64,000 nucleotides of DNA from Gammaproteobacteria bacterium (GCA_018828125.1 JAHJWB010000014.1:62001-126000), one strand, 5' to 3'; shown: positions 16,909 to 26,298, counted from the first letter of the stretch. The notes: generated by a model not told the origin, from the sequence alone. Translations and numbers: made by a program.

Positions 16909-18138
16909 TCAAAGCGCTGCGCTGTGCAGCAGGCCGCGTTGCGCCAGATTGCCGATGAATGCGCGCAGGCCAAAGCGCCAGGGGGGCGCCGTTTCGCTGT
17001 GGGTCACGCGGTTGTGCAGCCCGCCCAGCCAGGCGCTCTGGATGGTGACCACATCGCCCAGCTTGTGGGTGAAGCCGCTGCCTGGTTCGTCGCGGTCTTC
17101 GATGGGGGCGAACAGCGTGCCCAGGAACAGCATGAACCCGTCGGGGTACTGGTGCGCGGCCAGCGTCTGCGCCACCAGGTCGGCCGGGTCGCGGCTGATG
17201 CTGGCCATGGTGTTGATGCCGCGCAGCTCATAGCCGTCTGCACCGGTCACGCGCAGGTGCACGGTTTCGTTGCGCACTTGGTCCATTCCAAAGTTGCCAT
17301 CGAACAGGCGGATGAACGGGCCTAACGCGCACGATGCGTTGTTGTCCTTGGCCTTGCCCAGCAGCAGGGCGCTGCGGCCTTCAATGTCGCGCAGGTTCAC
17401 GTCGTTGCCCAGCGTGGCGCCCACGATCTGGCCCCGGCTGTTCACGGCCAGCACCACCTCGGGTTCGGGGTTGTTCCAGGCCGAATCGGAGCGGATGCCG
17501 ATGTCGTCGCCGCAGCCTACCGAGGCCAGCACGGGCGCCTTGGTGAACACCTCGGCGTCGGGGCCGATGCCCACCTCCAGGTACTGCGACCACAGCCCTT
17601 TTTCCTGCAGCAGCGCTTTCAGGCGCATGGCCTCGGGCGAGCCCGGGCGGATGTCTGCCAGGTTCTCGCCAATGAGTCCGATCACCTGGCTGCGCAGTCC
17701 CTGCGCGCGGCTGGCATCGCCCCGGGCCTGTTCCTCGATCACGCGCTCGATGAGGCTGGCGGCAAAGGTCACGCCCGCAGCCTTCACAACCTGCAGGTCG
17801 CAGGGTGCCAGCAGCCAGGGGCGGCTGGTGTCGCGCGTACCGGGCAGGCTGTTGGCCAGCAGGTCCTCCACGCTGCACAGGTACTGGCCGGTGGCTGTGC
17901 GCACGGCCTCGGCTGGCGCCAAGGTGTCCAGCAGCGTGCTCATTGTGGGGTAGTGCGCACTCACGTCAAACACACCTTCGGGACGAATTGCCACAACGGC
18001 TGGGCCGGGAACCGTGCCATGAGGTGCCCACGCACGGCCCACCAAGGTGCCCTGTAGGCGGTCTTCGGGAAGCACTTGCAAGGCGGTCTGGGGCGCACCG
18101 GCTCGTTCGGCAACTGCCGCTGCCGTCATGTTGATCAT
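16909..18138 (-). CDS. Fumarylacetoacetate hydrolase (FAH)-family enzyme, probable 2-keto-3-deoxy-sugar acid dehydratase
   Basis: A 409-aa protein of the FAH superfamily in the COG3970-like group, which includes enzymes that dehydrate 2-keto-3-deoxy-pentonates. Family marks are the acidic metal-binding pair in WNNPEPEVVLAV and the TLGNDVNLRDIEG block. A purine-rich AAAGGA site precedes ATG 18138. It lies 53 bases downstream of an IlvD/EDD-type dehydratase and between TRAP subunits, so it most likely acts on that enzyme's product, giving an alpha-ketoglutarate semialdehyde-type compound. The exact substrate is inferred from context only. Confidence 0.8.
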   Translation of the reverse strand: MINMTAAAVAERAGAPQTALQVLPEDRLQGTLVGRAWAPHGTVPGPAVVAIRPEGVFDVSAHYPTMSTLLDTLAPAEAVRTATGQYLCSVEDLLANSLPGTRDTSRPWLLAPCDLQVVKAAGVTFAASLIERVIEEQARGDASRAQGLRSQVIGLIGENLADIRPGSPEAMRLKALLQEKGLWSQYLEVGIGPDAEVFTKAPVLASVGCGDDIGIRSDSAWNNPEPEVVLAVNSRGQIVGATLGNDVNLRDIEGRSALLLGKAKDNNASCALGPFIRLFDGNFGMDQVRNETVHLRVTGADGYELRGINTMASISRDPADLVAQTLAAHQYPDGFMLFLGTLFAPIEDRDEPGSGFTHKLGDVVTIQSAWLGGLHNRVTHSETAPPWRFGLRAFIGNLAQRGLLHSAAL

Positions 18139-18191
18139 GGAGAGTCCTTTGGAAAAAGCCAGGGGAGCCCGCGTGGCCCACCCGGTTGGTG

Positions 18192-19973
18192 TCAGTGGTT
18201 GTGACGCGGCGTCGTTTCGGAGATGCGCCGAAAGCCCAACGCAAAGTCCAGCGTCGCACCATCGGCCAGTTGCCCGGTCTTCTCGCGGTACAGCGCCTCC
18301 CACGGGGACTGGCTGGCGGGAACGGGCGGCGCGGGCAGATCACGCTTTCGGCGTGCGATTTCTTCGGGTGCCACCAGCGCATCGCAGCGCCCGGTGTTCA
18401 GATCGATGCGGATGGTGTCGCCACTGTGCAGCCAGGACAGCCCCCCGCCCACCGCGCTTTCGGGCGATGCGTTCAGAATGGAAGGGCTGTCTGCCGTGCC
18501 CGACTGGCGGCCATCGCCCAGTGTGGGCAGCGTGTTGATGCCGCGCTTGATCAGTGCATCGGGCGGCTGCATGTTCACCACCTCAGCCGAGCCGGGCCAG
18601 CCGATGGGGCCTGCGCCGCGCATCACCAGGATGCAGCCTTCGTCGATGTTCAGCGCGGGGTCGTTGATGCGTGCGTGGTAGTCGTCCGCGCCCTCAAACA
18701 CCACGGCCCGCGCTTCAAAGATGCCCTCGCGCCCGGGCTGGCTCAGGTAACGCTCGCGAAACGCGGGCGAAATCACCGAGGTCTTCATGATCCCGAAGTC
18801 GAACAGGTTGCCGCTGAGCACCATGAAGCCCGCCTTCTCCATCAACGGTGCGCTGAATGGGCGGATCACTTCGCGATCACGCGTCTCGCCGCCCTGCAGG
18901 TTTTCGCCCACCGTCTTGCCGGTCACGCTGGCGCAGTCGGCGTGCAGCTTGCCCGCCTGCTGCAGCTCCCACATCAGCGCATGCACGCCGCCCGCGCGGA
19001 AGAAACGCTCGCCCAGGAACTGGCCTGCGGGCTGCATGTTCAGTAGCAAGGGCAGGTCGTATGCGTGTTCGGTCCAGTCCTTGGCCTCCAGCACCACGCC
19101 CGCGTGGCGCGCCATGGCCATCACGTGCACCTGCGCATTGCTGCTGCCCCCGGCCACGCTGATGACTGACAGTGCATTCAGGAAACTCTCGCGCGTCAGG
19201 ATGCGCGAGGGGCGCAGGTCTTCATACGCCATCTCCACAATGCGCCGCCCGGTTTCGTACGCCATCTGGCCACGCTCGCGATACGGCGCCGGGATGGCCG
19301 CGCAGCCGGGCAGTGACAGCCCCAGCGCCTCGGCCACCGCGTTCATGGTCGATGCCGTGCCCATGGTGTTGCAGTGGCCAGCCGACGGCGCACTGCTGCA
19401 GGCGCGTTGTAAAAACTCTTCTTCGTCGATCTCGCCCGCTGCCAGCTGGCGCCGACTGCGCCAGATGACGGTGCCCGAGCCTACGAGTTGCCCGTCGTGC
19501 CAGCCGTCCAGCATCGGCCCACCCGACAGCACGATGGCCGGGATGTCTACCGTAGAGGCGGCCATCACCCCCGCAGGCGTGGTCTTGTCGCAGCCGGTGG
19601 TCAGCACCACCGCATCAATCGGGTAGCCGTACAGAATTTCTACCAGCCCCAGATAGGCCAGGTTGCGGTCCAGCGCCGCCGTGGGGCGGCGACAATTTTC
19701 AAATATGGGATGGACTGGAAACTCCATCGGAATGCCCCCTGCATCGCGGATGCCGTCGCGCACGCGGCGCGCCAGGTCGACGTGGATGCGGTTGCAGGGC
19801 GACAGGTCGCTGCCCGTCTGCGCAATGCCGATGATGGGCCGTCCCGAGCGCAGTTCTTCGGGCGTGAGCCCGTAGTTCATGAAGCGTTCGAGGTAGAGCG
19901 CCGTCATGTCGGAGCGCGCAGGATCGGCGAACCAGTCGCGCGAGCGAAAGGGGCGGCGGGGAATTTTTGTCAT
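18192..19973 (-). CDS. IlvD/EDD-family sugar-acid dehydratase
   Basis: A 593-aa member of the IlvD/EDD dehydratase family, which remove water from aldonic acids such as L-arabonate or D-xylonate. Three cysteines lie at 60 (SDLSPC), 128 (TTGC) and 201 (SAGHC), with the spacing of the [2Fe-2S] ligands in L-arabonate and D-xylonate dehydratases, and a TASTMNAVAEALG segment follows the third. Length also fits that subgroup rather than branched-chain amino-acid IlvD. Its product would be a 2-keto-3-deoxy acid for the FAH-family enzyme downstream. Which sugar acid is used cannot be read from the sequence. Confidence 0.88.
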   Translation of the reverse strand: MTKIPRRPFRSRDWFADPARSDMTALYLERFMNYGLTPEELRSGRPIIGIAQTGSDLSPCNRIHVDLARRVRDGIRDAGGIPMEFPVHPIFENCRRPTAALDRNLAYLGLVEILYGYPIDAVVLTTGCDKTTPAGVMAASTVDIPAIVLSGGPMLDGWHDGQLVGSGTVIWRSRRQLAAGEIDEEEFLQRACSSAPSAGHCNTMGTASTMNAVAEALGLSLPGCAAIPAPYRERGQMAYETGRRIVEMAYEDLRPSRILTRESFLNALSVISVAGGSSNAQVHVMAMARHAGVVLEAKDWTEHAYDLPLLLNMQPAGQFLGERFFRAGGVHALMWELQQAGKLHADCASVTGKTVGENLQGGETRDREVIRPFSAPLMEKAGFMVLSGNLFDFGIMKTSVISPAFRERYLSQPGREGIFEARAVVFEGADDYHARINDPALNIDEGCILVMRGAGPIGWPGSAEVVNMQPPDALIKRGINTLPTLGDGRQSGTADSPSILNASPESAVGGGLSWLHSGDTIRIDLNTGRCDALVAPEEIARRKRDLPAPPVPASQSPWEALYREKTGQLADGATLDFALGFRRISETTPRHNH

Positions 19974-20044
19974 GGGTTTCGAGACGTGGCTGCGGAAAGG
20001 CGGGGCGCAGCCGCAACCAGCTGCGCCTTGGGGAAGCGGATCAG

Positions 20045-21052
20045 TTACTTGCCGCCCCGCGCCTTGGCCAGCTCACCCATCATTTCGCTGGTGGTCTCTT
20101 CGCCAAACTCCTTGCCGTACTTCACCAGCACCGGCTGCAGCTTGGTGCGCAGCTTGGCCTGCTCGGCAGCGGGCAGCTCGGTGATCTGCATGCCGGCCTT
20201 CTTCAGCTCGCCGAGGGCGGTTTCGCTGAAGGCGCGGATGGTCTTGCGCTCGAACAGCGTGGCCTCGCGGGCAGCCTCTTGCACGATCTTGCGCTCATCG
20301 GCCGACAGACCATCCCAGGTCTTCTTGGACATCAGCAGCACCCAGGCGCTGTACATATGGCGCGACAGCACCAGATGCTTTTGCACTTCAAAGAATTTGC
20401 TGGCCAGAATGGTGGCGGGCGGGTTTTCCTGGCCGTCGACCGCCTTTTGTTCCATGGCGGTGTACAGCTCGGTGAACGGCATGGGCGTGGCGTTGGTGCC
20501 CAGGGCGTTGAAGGTGTCGAGGAACAAGGGGCTCTGGATGACGCGCAGCTTCAGGCCCGCCAGATCGTCGGCCGTGTTGATGGGTCGGCGCGAGTTGGTC
20601 ACGTGGCGGAAGCCGTTTTCCCAGAAACCCAGGCCGATCAGGCCCTTGTCGGGCAGCATGGCCAGCAGCTTCTGGCCGAAGGGGCCGTCGAGCAGGGCGT
20701 CGGCTTCGGCCTCAGTGTTGAAGGTGAGTGGCAGGTTCAGCACGCCAAAGGGCTTGATCAGCGACATCAACGTGGACGAATCGGGGATCGTCATCTCCAG
20801 CGTGCCGCCGCGCAGGGCCGAGGTCATGCTCACGTCGTTGCCCAACGCGCCGCTGGCGAACAGCTTGGCGTTCATCTTGCCGCCGCTCTTGGCCTGCAGG
20901 CGTTCGGCAAAGTGGCGCACGGCCTGCGCCTGGGGGTGGTCGTCGCTCAGGCCGATGCCGACCTTAAAGGTGTGTTCCTTGACTTGCGCCGCGACGGGGG
21001 CGGTGAGGGCGGCCAGCAGCGTGGCGGCCAGGGCGAGTGTTTTGAATTGCAT
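20045..21052 (-). CDS. TRAP transporter substrate-binding protein (DctP type)
   Basis: A 335-aa periplasmic protein with a signal peptide (about 1-23, ending VAAQ). The DctP-family segment GLKLRVIQSP contains the arginine that binds the substrate carboxylate, and TAMEQKAVDGQENPP is the usual following block. First gene of the sugar-acid operon; 156 bases separate it from the divergent LysR gene, the likely control region. Confidence 0.94.
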   Translation of the reverse strand: MQFKTLALAATLLAALTAPVAAQVKEHTFKVGIGLSDDHPQAQAVRHFAERLQAKSGGKMNAKLFASGALGNDVSMTSALRGGTLEMTIPDSSTLMSLIKPFGVLNLPLTFNTEAEADALLDGPFGQKLLAMLPDKGLIGLGFWENGFRHVTNSRRPINTADDLAGLKLRVIQSPLFLDTFNALGTNATPMPFTELYTAMEQKAVDGQENPPATILASKFFEVQKHLVLSRHMYSAWVLLMSKKTWDGLSADERKIVQEAAREATLFERKTIRAFSETALGELKKAGMQITELPAAEQAKLRTKLQPVLVKYGKEFGEETTSEMMGELAKARGGK

Positions 21053-21208
21053 GGTGTCTTGTCTCCGTTGGAATGGCGGGACCCCGCTGGCGAGGCCGTC
21101 GGCGACTGCGGCTTTTTTGTTGGAGCCGTCATGAACGCAAGGCGAAGGTTAGGTTTCACGCCCGCACGGGTCCACTGAATCTTTTGCTACGATCCATTCC
21201 AAACGCTT

Positions 21209-22177
21209 ATGAGTCCAGACGAATTTCCGGGTAAACCCTTGTCTTTGGCGCAGGCCTGTGCGCGGCTGCGCTTTCGGCATTTGCAATTTTTGGACATCCT
21301 GGGGCGCACCCGCAACCTGCGGCTGACTGCCGAGCAGATGCACGTCACGCAGCCTGCGGCCACCAAGATCCTGATGGACATTGAGGAGATCCTGGAAGCA
21401 AGGTTGTTCGACCGCCTCTCGCGCGGCATGCGGCCCAACGAGCTGGGGCTTTTTACGCTGCGTTATGCCAGCGCGGCGCTCGACGGGCAGCGCCAATTTG
21501 TAGATGAGTTCAACGCCCTCAAACAGGGCGGGCACGGCCACCTGACGGTGGGTGCCATCACCGGCTCGGCGGCCCATGTGCTGGTGGCTTCGGTGGTCGA
21601 AATCCAACGCCTTCGGCCCTTGCTGGTGTTGAAAATTCTGGAGCAGAGCAGCGACCAGCTGATCCAGTGGCTGGCCGAGCGCAAGATCGATCTGATGATC
21701 GGCCGCTTTACCGACGAGGCCCAGCGCAGCCAGTTCCACTACGAGCGCTTGTCGTCCGAACCGCTGTACGTCGTGGGCGGGCAGCACCATCCGCTGCGCG
21801 GAACTGCGGACCTGGCGCTGACCGAGCTGGCCCACTGGCCGTGGATTCTGTACCCCGCCTCCACAGCGGTGCGCAAAATGTCGGACGACCTGTTTGGCGG
21901 CGCGGGCCTGGCGTTGACGGCAGGGGTGGTCGAGACGCCGTCCTTTTTGTTTGCGCTGGAGCTGATGAACACCACGAACATGATGTCGCTTCAGCCCGCC
22001 CGCCTGGTGGAGAAATACGTAAACAAGGGCCTGCTTTCGCGCATCCCCCTGAACCTTCCCGACCGTATGCCCAGCTACGGCCTGATCACGCGGCTGGGGG
22101 AAGAGCCCACACCCTCGGCGCAGGCCTTTATTGACGTGCTGCGCGACACAGCGGGCGTGGCCCCCGAAGCGCCATAA
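21209..22177 (+). CDS. LysR-family regulator (GbpR-like) of the sugar-acid operon
   Basis: A 322-aa LysR-type regulator with HTH LRLTAEQMHVTQPAATKILM at about residues 37-56 and a full effector domain. The pattern resembles regulators of sugar-binding protein operons such as GbpR. It is divergent from the dctP-type gene, so it probably controls the TRAP/dehydratase operon with a sugar acid as effector. That link is contextual. Confidence 0.9.
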   Translation: MSPDEFPGKPLSLAQACARLRFRHLQFLDILGRTRNLRLTAEQMHVTQPAATKILMDIEEILEARLFDRLSRGMRPNELGLFTLRYASAALDGQRQFVDEFNALKQGGHGHLTVGAITGSAAHVLVASVVEIQRLRPLLVLKILEQSSDQLIQWLAERKIDLMIGRFTDEAQRSQFHYERLSSEPLYVVGGQHHPLRGTADLALTELAHWPWILYPASTAVRKMSDDLFGGAGLALTAGVVETPSFLFALELMNTTNMMSLQPARLVEKYVNKGLLSRIPLNLPDRMPSYGLITRLGEEPTPSAQAFIDVLRDTAGVAPEAP

Positions 22178-22331
22178 GGTGCTTTGGCCGTTTGTTGCAT
22201 CAATAACCAAAAGTTATTGAAAATGAAGGCGATTTGGCATGGGTAGGCGTCGCTGGCAGGGATTGACCGCCTGCTGCTGCCCCCGCGCCGTTATGCTCTG
22301 CGCCCTTTGACCGAAACCTGCCTGCTGCCCC

Positions 22332-22820
22332 ATGACCGACTTTGCCGACGACACGCCCACCCCCATCCACGAAGCCCGCGTATGGAGCGACGAGCGCTGG
22401 ATTGCGCAGGTCATCAAGAACGAGGACGACGATGGCTGGGCTGTGGCCATGACGCTGCATGGCGAGGCCGAGCCCGCGCTGGTAGGGCCGTGGACCATGG
22501 GCCGCGACAAGAAGAACCCCAAGCCGCTCGATTTGTCGGCCTTCAACACGCTGGTCAAAACCGCCAGCGAGGTGCTGCGACGCCACGAGCAGCAACTGCA
22601 CGCGCAGCTCAACAAGAACGTGACCATCACCACCGCCGATGGCCAGCGCCTGCGTGTGGCCCTGGCCATCGTGCCCGATGAAGAAGGCGCCACAGCCACC
22701 TTGAGCGCCATGGACGACCTGGGCGAAGAACTGGCGCGGGTGCCCGTGCCCCCCACGTTCAAGCTCACAATGGACAGCGCCACGGCCTGGGCCCAGGGCG
22801 GGTTCGAAAAGCCGCGCTGA
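22332..22820 (+). CDS. Hypothetical protein
   Basis: A 162-aa soluble acidic protein with a compact N-terminal region (ARVWSDERWIAQVIKNEDDDGWAVAM) and a C-terminal part with alternating strands. I recognise no family. Start ATG 22332; it lies between the LysR gene and the FMN riboswitch, with no clear operon partner. The pattern of high third-position GC is that of a real gene. Confidence 0.65.
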   Translation: MTDFADDTPTPIHEARVWSDERWIAQVIKNEDDDGWAVAMTLHGEAEPALVGPWTMGRDKKNPKPLDLSAFNTLVKTASEVLRRHEQQLHAQLNKNVTITTADGQRLRVALAIVPDEEGATATLSAMDDLGEELARVPVPPTFKLTMDSATAWAQGGFEKPR

Positions 22821-22938
22821 CGAGACCGGGGGAAGAGAAAGCGCACTGCCGGTGTTGCCAATCGCCTGGGCGACGCGGCGCCACAGGGTAAGACCCTAGA
22901 ATCTGCGCGTTGGCCCCGGAGTGTTTTCGGGGCCGATT

Positions 22939-23104
22939 GCGTTCTCAGGGCGGGGCGAAACTCCCCACCGGCGGTATCCGCGGACTGAAGAGAAAGGTCT
23001 GCGGGAGCCCGCGAGCGCCTGTGGAGAAGTTTTTGCTCCGCAGGGTCAGCAGATCTGGTGCGATGCCAGAGCCGACGGTCACAGTCCGGATGAAAGAGAT
23101 CGCG
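22939..23104 (+). promoter_or_regulatory. FMN riboswitch (RFN element)
   Basis: All conserved parts of the RFN element are present in order: the AGGGCGGGG and CTCCCCACCGGCGGTA box at 22946-22976, a GAGCCCGCGAGCG block at about 23005-23017, GGTCAGCAGATCTGGTG with GCCAGAGCCGACGGTCA, and the closing GTCCGGATGAAAGAGA. The ends GCGTTCTC and GAGATCGC can form the P1 stem. It senses FMN and represses flavin-synthesis genes. The gene downstream is a lumazine synthase, ribH-type. No strong terminator was found directly after it; a T8 run at 23251-23258 lies further on. Confidence 0.95.
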
Positions 23105-23109
23105 AAGCC

Positions 23110-23325
23110 ATGGGCCTCCCGCTGGGATGGTTTGCCCGTGTGCGTTTTGGTGCGTGGAGCTGGGCCGTGTGGGGCTGTTGTCTCGTTTTTGGACTGGACC
23201 TGTCTGCGTGGCGCTTGTTCGTGTGCCTGCACGCATGGGGTGCCACCTCCTTTTTTTTGCGGAGGCCTCTGCTCGCGCGCGCCCTGATTCTGGTAACCCT
23301 TTTCTTTGTCCGAGAAAATCCATGA
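23110..23325 (+). CDS. Candidate 71-codon hydrophobic ORF after the FMN riboswitch
   Basis: An ATG six bases after the riboswitch opens a 71-codon frame rich in Trp, Phe, Leu and Val (segments GAWSWAVWGCCLVFGL and LARALILVTLFFV), and its TGA overlaps the ribH ATG (ATGA). A purine-rich AGAGA in the 3' strand of the riboswitch P1 stem lies ten bases before the ATG and could be its ribosome site. If translated it could be a leader peptide or small membrane protein coupling ribH translation to the riboswitch. The frame is also open through the riboswitch itself, as often happens at high GC, so chance is possible. Confidence 0.35.
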   Translation: MGLPLGWFARVRFGAWSWAVWGCCLVFGLDLSAWRLFVCLHAWGATSFFLRRPLLARALILVTLFFVRENP

Positions 23326-23858
23326 ATCAGTCGTCCTTCCACTCCCACCATGCAGCTGCTGCCAACGCCGACCAAAACGGCCGCACAGCAACGGCGCACC
23401 GCAGCGAGCGCGTTGCGGTCATCTGCGCCAGCTGGCACCGGGACATCGTTCACCAGGCCCGTGATGCGGCAACGGCCGAGTTTGCGCGCAGCGGTCTGCC
23501 TGCTGGCCAGATCGAGCAGTTCGAAGTGCCTGGCGCCTTCGAGATCCCGCTCTTGGCCAAGCGCCTGGCGCAAAGCGGGCGTTATGACGCTATCGTGGCC
23601 TGCGCGTTGGTGGTCAACGGTGGCATCTACCGCCACGAGTTTGTGACCACCGCCGTCATCGAAGGTTTGATGCGCGTGCAGCTCGACACCGACGTGCCCG
23701 TGATGTCTGCGGTGCTCACGCCGCGCGATTTTCATGAGCACGAAGACCACCTCAAGTTCTTCCGCGAGCACTTTGTGAAGAAGGGCGCGGAAGTGGCGCG
23801 CGCCTGCCTGGACACCATGGCCCAGTACAAGGCGCTGGAGCCTGCCCACGGCGATTGA
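23322..23858 (+). CDS. ribH: Lumazine synthase, type II (RibH2-like)
   Basis: A 178-aa 6,7-dimethyl-8-ribityllumazine synthase, which joins 5-amino-6-ribitylaminouracil and 3,4-dihydroxy-2-butanone 4-phosphate in riboflavin synthesis. Family marks are VPGAFEIPLLAK (substrate loop) and ALVVNGGIYRHEFV with the following LDTDVPVMSAVLTP. The GGIYRHEF form is that of type II (RibH2) enzymes rather than the usual ribH with GxVIxGxTxHF. The ATG at 23322 was chosen because similarity begins soon after it. The FMN riboswitch about 220 bases upstream is the likely control element. A separate ribH1 elsewhere in the genome is expected but not seen here. Confidence 0.88.
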   Translation: MNQSSFHSHHAAAANADQNGRTATAHRSERVAVICASWHRDIVHQARDAATAEFARSGLPAGQIEQFEVPGAFEIPLLAKRLAQSGRYDAIVACALVVNGGIYRHEFVTTAVIEGLMRVQLDTDVPVMSAVLTPRDFHEHEDHLKFFREHFVKKGAEVARACLDTMAQYKALEPAHGD

Positions 23859-24286
23859 CGTGCTGGGGGGGGGCGGAGCGGCTAAAAAACGCTTCTGGCA
23901 TTGTTGCTGCGTACTTGCCGAATTTGCAGCGCTGCCTGCGACGCAGCGCCTAGCCAGAACCGCGTTGCTGCGTTTTGTCGCGACGCTCAATGCGGCAGAG
24001 CCGCCGTATGAACTGCTATTTTTTATATGGCAGCTAGAGCTTTGCCATCAAGCGCTAGAGGTCATTTTGAATTGTATTCTGGCGCTCGACATCTGCCGCT
24101 ATCCGTTCGGGCTGAGCCCGTCGACGCTTGGTTGCTTTTTGCGAACAATCCATCAACAGGCCCAGTGTGAACGGCCGGTGTGAGGCCGGTGATATGCAGG
24201 CAATTTCGCTCGGAAGCAACGTGAAGCCTGGATGCTCACCACTCTGCACTGCGCCCCGTGACCGGCGCGCAGGACAGTGCCGTCCA
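23859..24286. other. Intergenic stretch without a recognised gene
   Basis: 428 bases between ribH and the chemoreceptor gene. It holds repeat copy 4; I saw no other signal of a gene or RNA. The ORF spanning 23860-24183 has no recognisable similarity and unconvincing composition. Confidence 0.5.
24014..24073 (+). repeat. Hairpin repeat family A, copy 4
   Basis: Partly degenerate left arm (CAGCTAGAGCTTTGCC) with intact right arm CAAGCGCTAGAGGTCATTTTGAATTG. Confidence 0.75.
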
Positions 24287-25888
24287 TCACCCCGCTGCCA
24301 ACTTCGGCAAATGCCGCCGCATTGGTGCCAGCGCCGCGGTATCAGTCAGCCCATCTGACCCGGGCGCCAGTCGGAACACGGCCACCGCCTGCACCAGTTG
24401 CTGCGCCTGCACCTTCAGGCTGTCGGCGGCTGCCGCGCTTTCTTCCACCAGGGCCGCGTTTTGCTGGGTGGCCTGGTCCATCTGGGTGATGGCCTCGCCC
24501 ACCTGCGACACGCCCAGGCTCTGCTCGTTGCTGGCGGCGCTGATCTCGGCCACGATATCGGTCACGCGGCGGATGGAGGCCACCACCTCGGTCATCGTGG
24601 CGCCCGCACGGTCCACCAGCGTGGTGCCCAGTTCCACACGCTCCACGCTGGCATGGATCAGGCCCTTGATCTCCTTGGCTGCCTCTGCGCTGCGCTGGGC
24701 GAGGTTGCGCACCTCACTGGCCACCACGGCAAAACCCCGGCCCTGCTCGCCAGCGCGGGCGGCTTCAACCGCTGCGTTGAGGGCCAGGATGTTGGTCTGG
24801 AACGCGATGCCATCAATGACACCGATGATGTCGGCGATCTTCTTGCTGCTGTCGTTGATGTCTTTCATCGTAGTCACGACCTCGGCCACCACGTCGCCGC
24901 CTTGCACCGCCACGGTCGACGCGCTGACCGCCAGCTGATTGGCCTGCCGGGCGTTGTCTGCGTTGGCTTGAACGGTGGAGTTCAGTTCTTCCATCGATGC
25001 CGAGGTTTCTTCCAGGGCGCTGGCCTGCTGCTCGGTGCGGGCCGAGAGATCGTTGTTGCCCTGCGCAATTTCTGAGCTCGCCATCGCCACACTGTTGGCA
25101 TTGGTGCGCACATTGCTGACGACCTGGGAGAGGCTGCCCTGCATGGCGTACAAGGCATTGAGCAGCATTGCAATCTCGTCCTTTCCTTGCACGGCAGTGG
25201 CCACGGTCAGGTCGCCGCTGGCCACTGCCTGGGACACACGCACCGCGTTGTCCAGCGGGTTCACGACAGTGCGGCTGAATGCCACAGCCCCCGCAATCCC
25301 GACTGCACAGACTACGAGCATGACGACCAAACTGACTGTGGTGGAGCGCTGCGCGTTGGCTGCTGCATCTTGTGCAACCTGGCTGCTTTCTTTGGCAATG
25401 AGGTCTCCCGCCTGGTCCAGCAGCTGCGCGGGTTCCCGGTCCATGCCCTGCACGGCCTTGTCGCCCACATGCGGGTCGTGGTCGGCCGCCTTGAATGCAT
25501 CAAACCCCTTTCGATAGGCGGAGCCCATGCGTTCATGCGCCTGGATGAATTTCTGCACTTTGTCCCGGGCTTCGCCAGTGGGCAACGCGTTCAGCAGCGC
25601 CGTAGCGTTGGTGTTGATGTCCTTTTCCTTCTTTTCGAAGGCTGCCCAGTAGCGCTGAAGCTGGGCGGAATCTTTGCCGCGCAGCAGGACGTTTTTCCAC
25701 TCCTGGACCTGGACCTTGAAATCGTTCAGGACGCCCGAGATGGTGCGCTCTTGTTCGAACTTGTGGGCCACAGTGGTCTGGTAAGTGTCCAGCGCCTGGT
25801 TCAAGCGTTGGATGCCAAAGAGAGCGGCAGCGAACAGCAAAAGCAGGGCGGCAGTAAATGCCAGGGGAAGCTTGAGACTGAGTTTCAT
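24287..25888 (-). CDS. Methyl-accepting chemotaxis protein
   Basis: A 533-aa chemoreceptor. An N-terminal membrane helix (about 8-28) is followed by a periplasmic helical sensor of four-helix-bundle type (about 30-190), a second membrane helix (about 190-212), a HAMP domain and a signalling domain with the conserved hairpin tip [19 protein letters not shown] and [20 protein letters not shown]. The C-terminus ends without the NWETF-type CheR tether. ATG 25888 starts directly before the first helix; the longer frame was rejected. Ligand unknown. Confidence 0.95.
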   Translation of the reverse strand: MKLSLKLPLAFTAALLLLFAAALFGIQRLNQALDTYQTTVAHKFEQERTISGVLNDFKVQVQEWKNVLLRGKDSAQLQRYWAAFEKKEKDINTNATALLNALPTGEARDKVQKFIQAHERMGSAYRKGFDAFKAADHDPHVGDKAVQGMDREPAQLLDQAGDLIAKESSQVAQDAAANAQRSTTVSLVVMLVVCAVGIAGAVAFSRTVVNPLDNAVRVSQAVASGDLTVATAVQGKDEIAMLLNALYAMQGSLSQVVSNVRTNANSVAMASSEIAQGNNDLSARTEQQASALEETSASMEELNSTVQANADNARQANQLAVSASTVAVQGGDVVAEVVTTMKDINDSSKKIADIIGVIDGIAFQTNILALNAAVEAARAGEQGRGFAVVASEVRNLAQRSAEAAKEIKGLIHASVERVELGTTLVDRAGATMTEVVASIRRVTDIVAEISAASNEQSLGVSQVGEAITQMDQATQQNAALVEESAAAADSLKVQAQQLVQAVAVFRLAPGSDGLTDTAALAPMRRHLPKLAAG

Positions 25889-26019
25889 GGAATAGCCCTT
25901 TGCGTTGGATAAGGAGTGCAACGGCCATCTCTGCGCCCGCCTTGTATGGACAGGCCCCGGCTTCATCTGCGCGGGGAGAAGCAGATACATTGTCTGACGG
26001 TTGCAATAATTTGTACATG

Positions 26020-26047
26020 ATTGTATCAATTATTTTGAATTTATCAA
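26020..26047 (-). promoter_or_regulatory. Sigma-70-type promoter candidate for the chemoreceptor gene
   Basis: On the minus strand, -35 TTGATA (26042-26047) and -10 TACAAT (26020-26025) with a 16-base spacer, in a strikingly AT-rich stretch (25970-26060) against the high-GC background. It points at the chemoreceptor gene starting at 25888. The gap 25889-26298 holds nothing else that I recognise. Confidence 0.5.
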
Positions 26048-26298
26048 ATTTCTCATTTGAATGGAGTGCAGACGGTTTTGCGGCCTGAAATTGGCGCAAG
26101 GTCTCCAGGATAGGAATTCTTCGAAGCAGATTTATCAAATGACCGCGAGTGGCGGTGGCTATTGATGTGAATCTGTGGCGTGATACGCCTGCCCCTGCCC
26201 CTGCGGGGGGCGGGATCGCCAGTCCTGCGTCTTGGAAGGGCGCAGCACCCGCCGGCGTGGCCCCGTTGCGGGGCACGCCAGATCATTGGGAAACAGAT

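Noticed and set aside
19488-21134. Long plus-strand frames opposite the dehydratase and DctP genes
   Set aside because: Both strands look open, but only the minus-strand products match known families.
23251-23258. T8 run after the FMN riboswitch as a terminator
   Set aside because: The stem preceding it is short and broken; kept only as a possible expression platform, not as a terminator.
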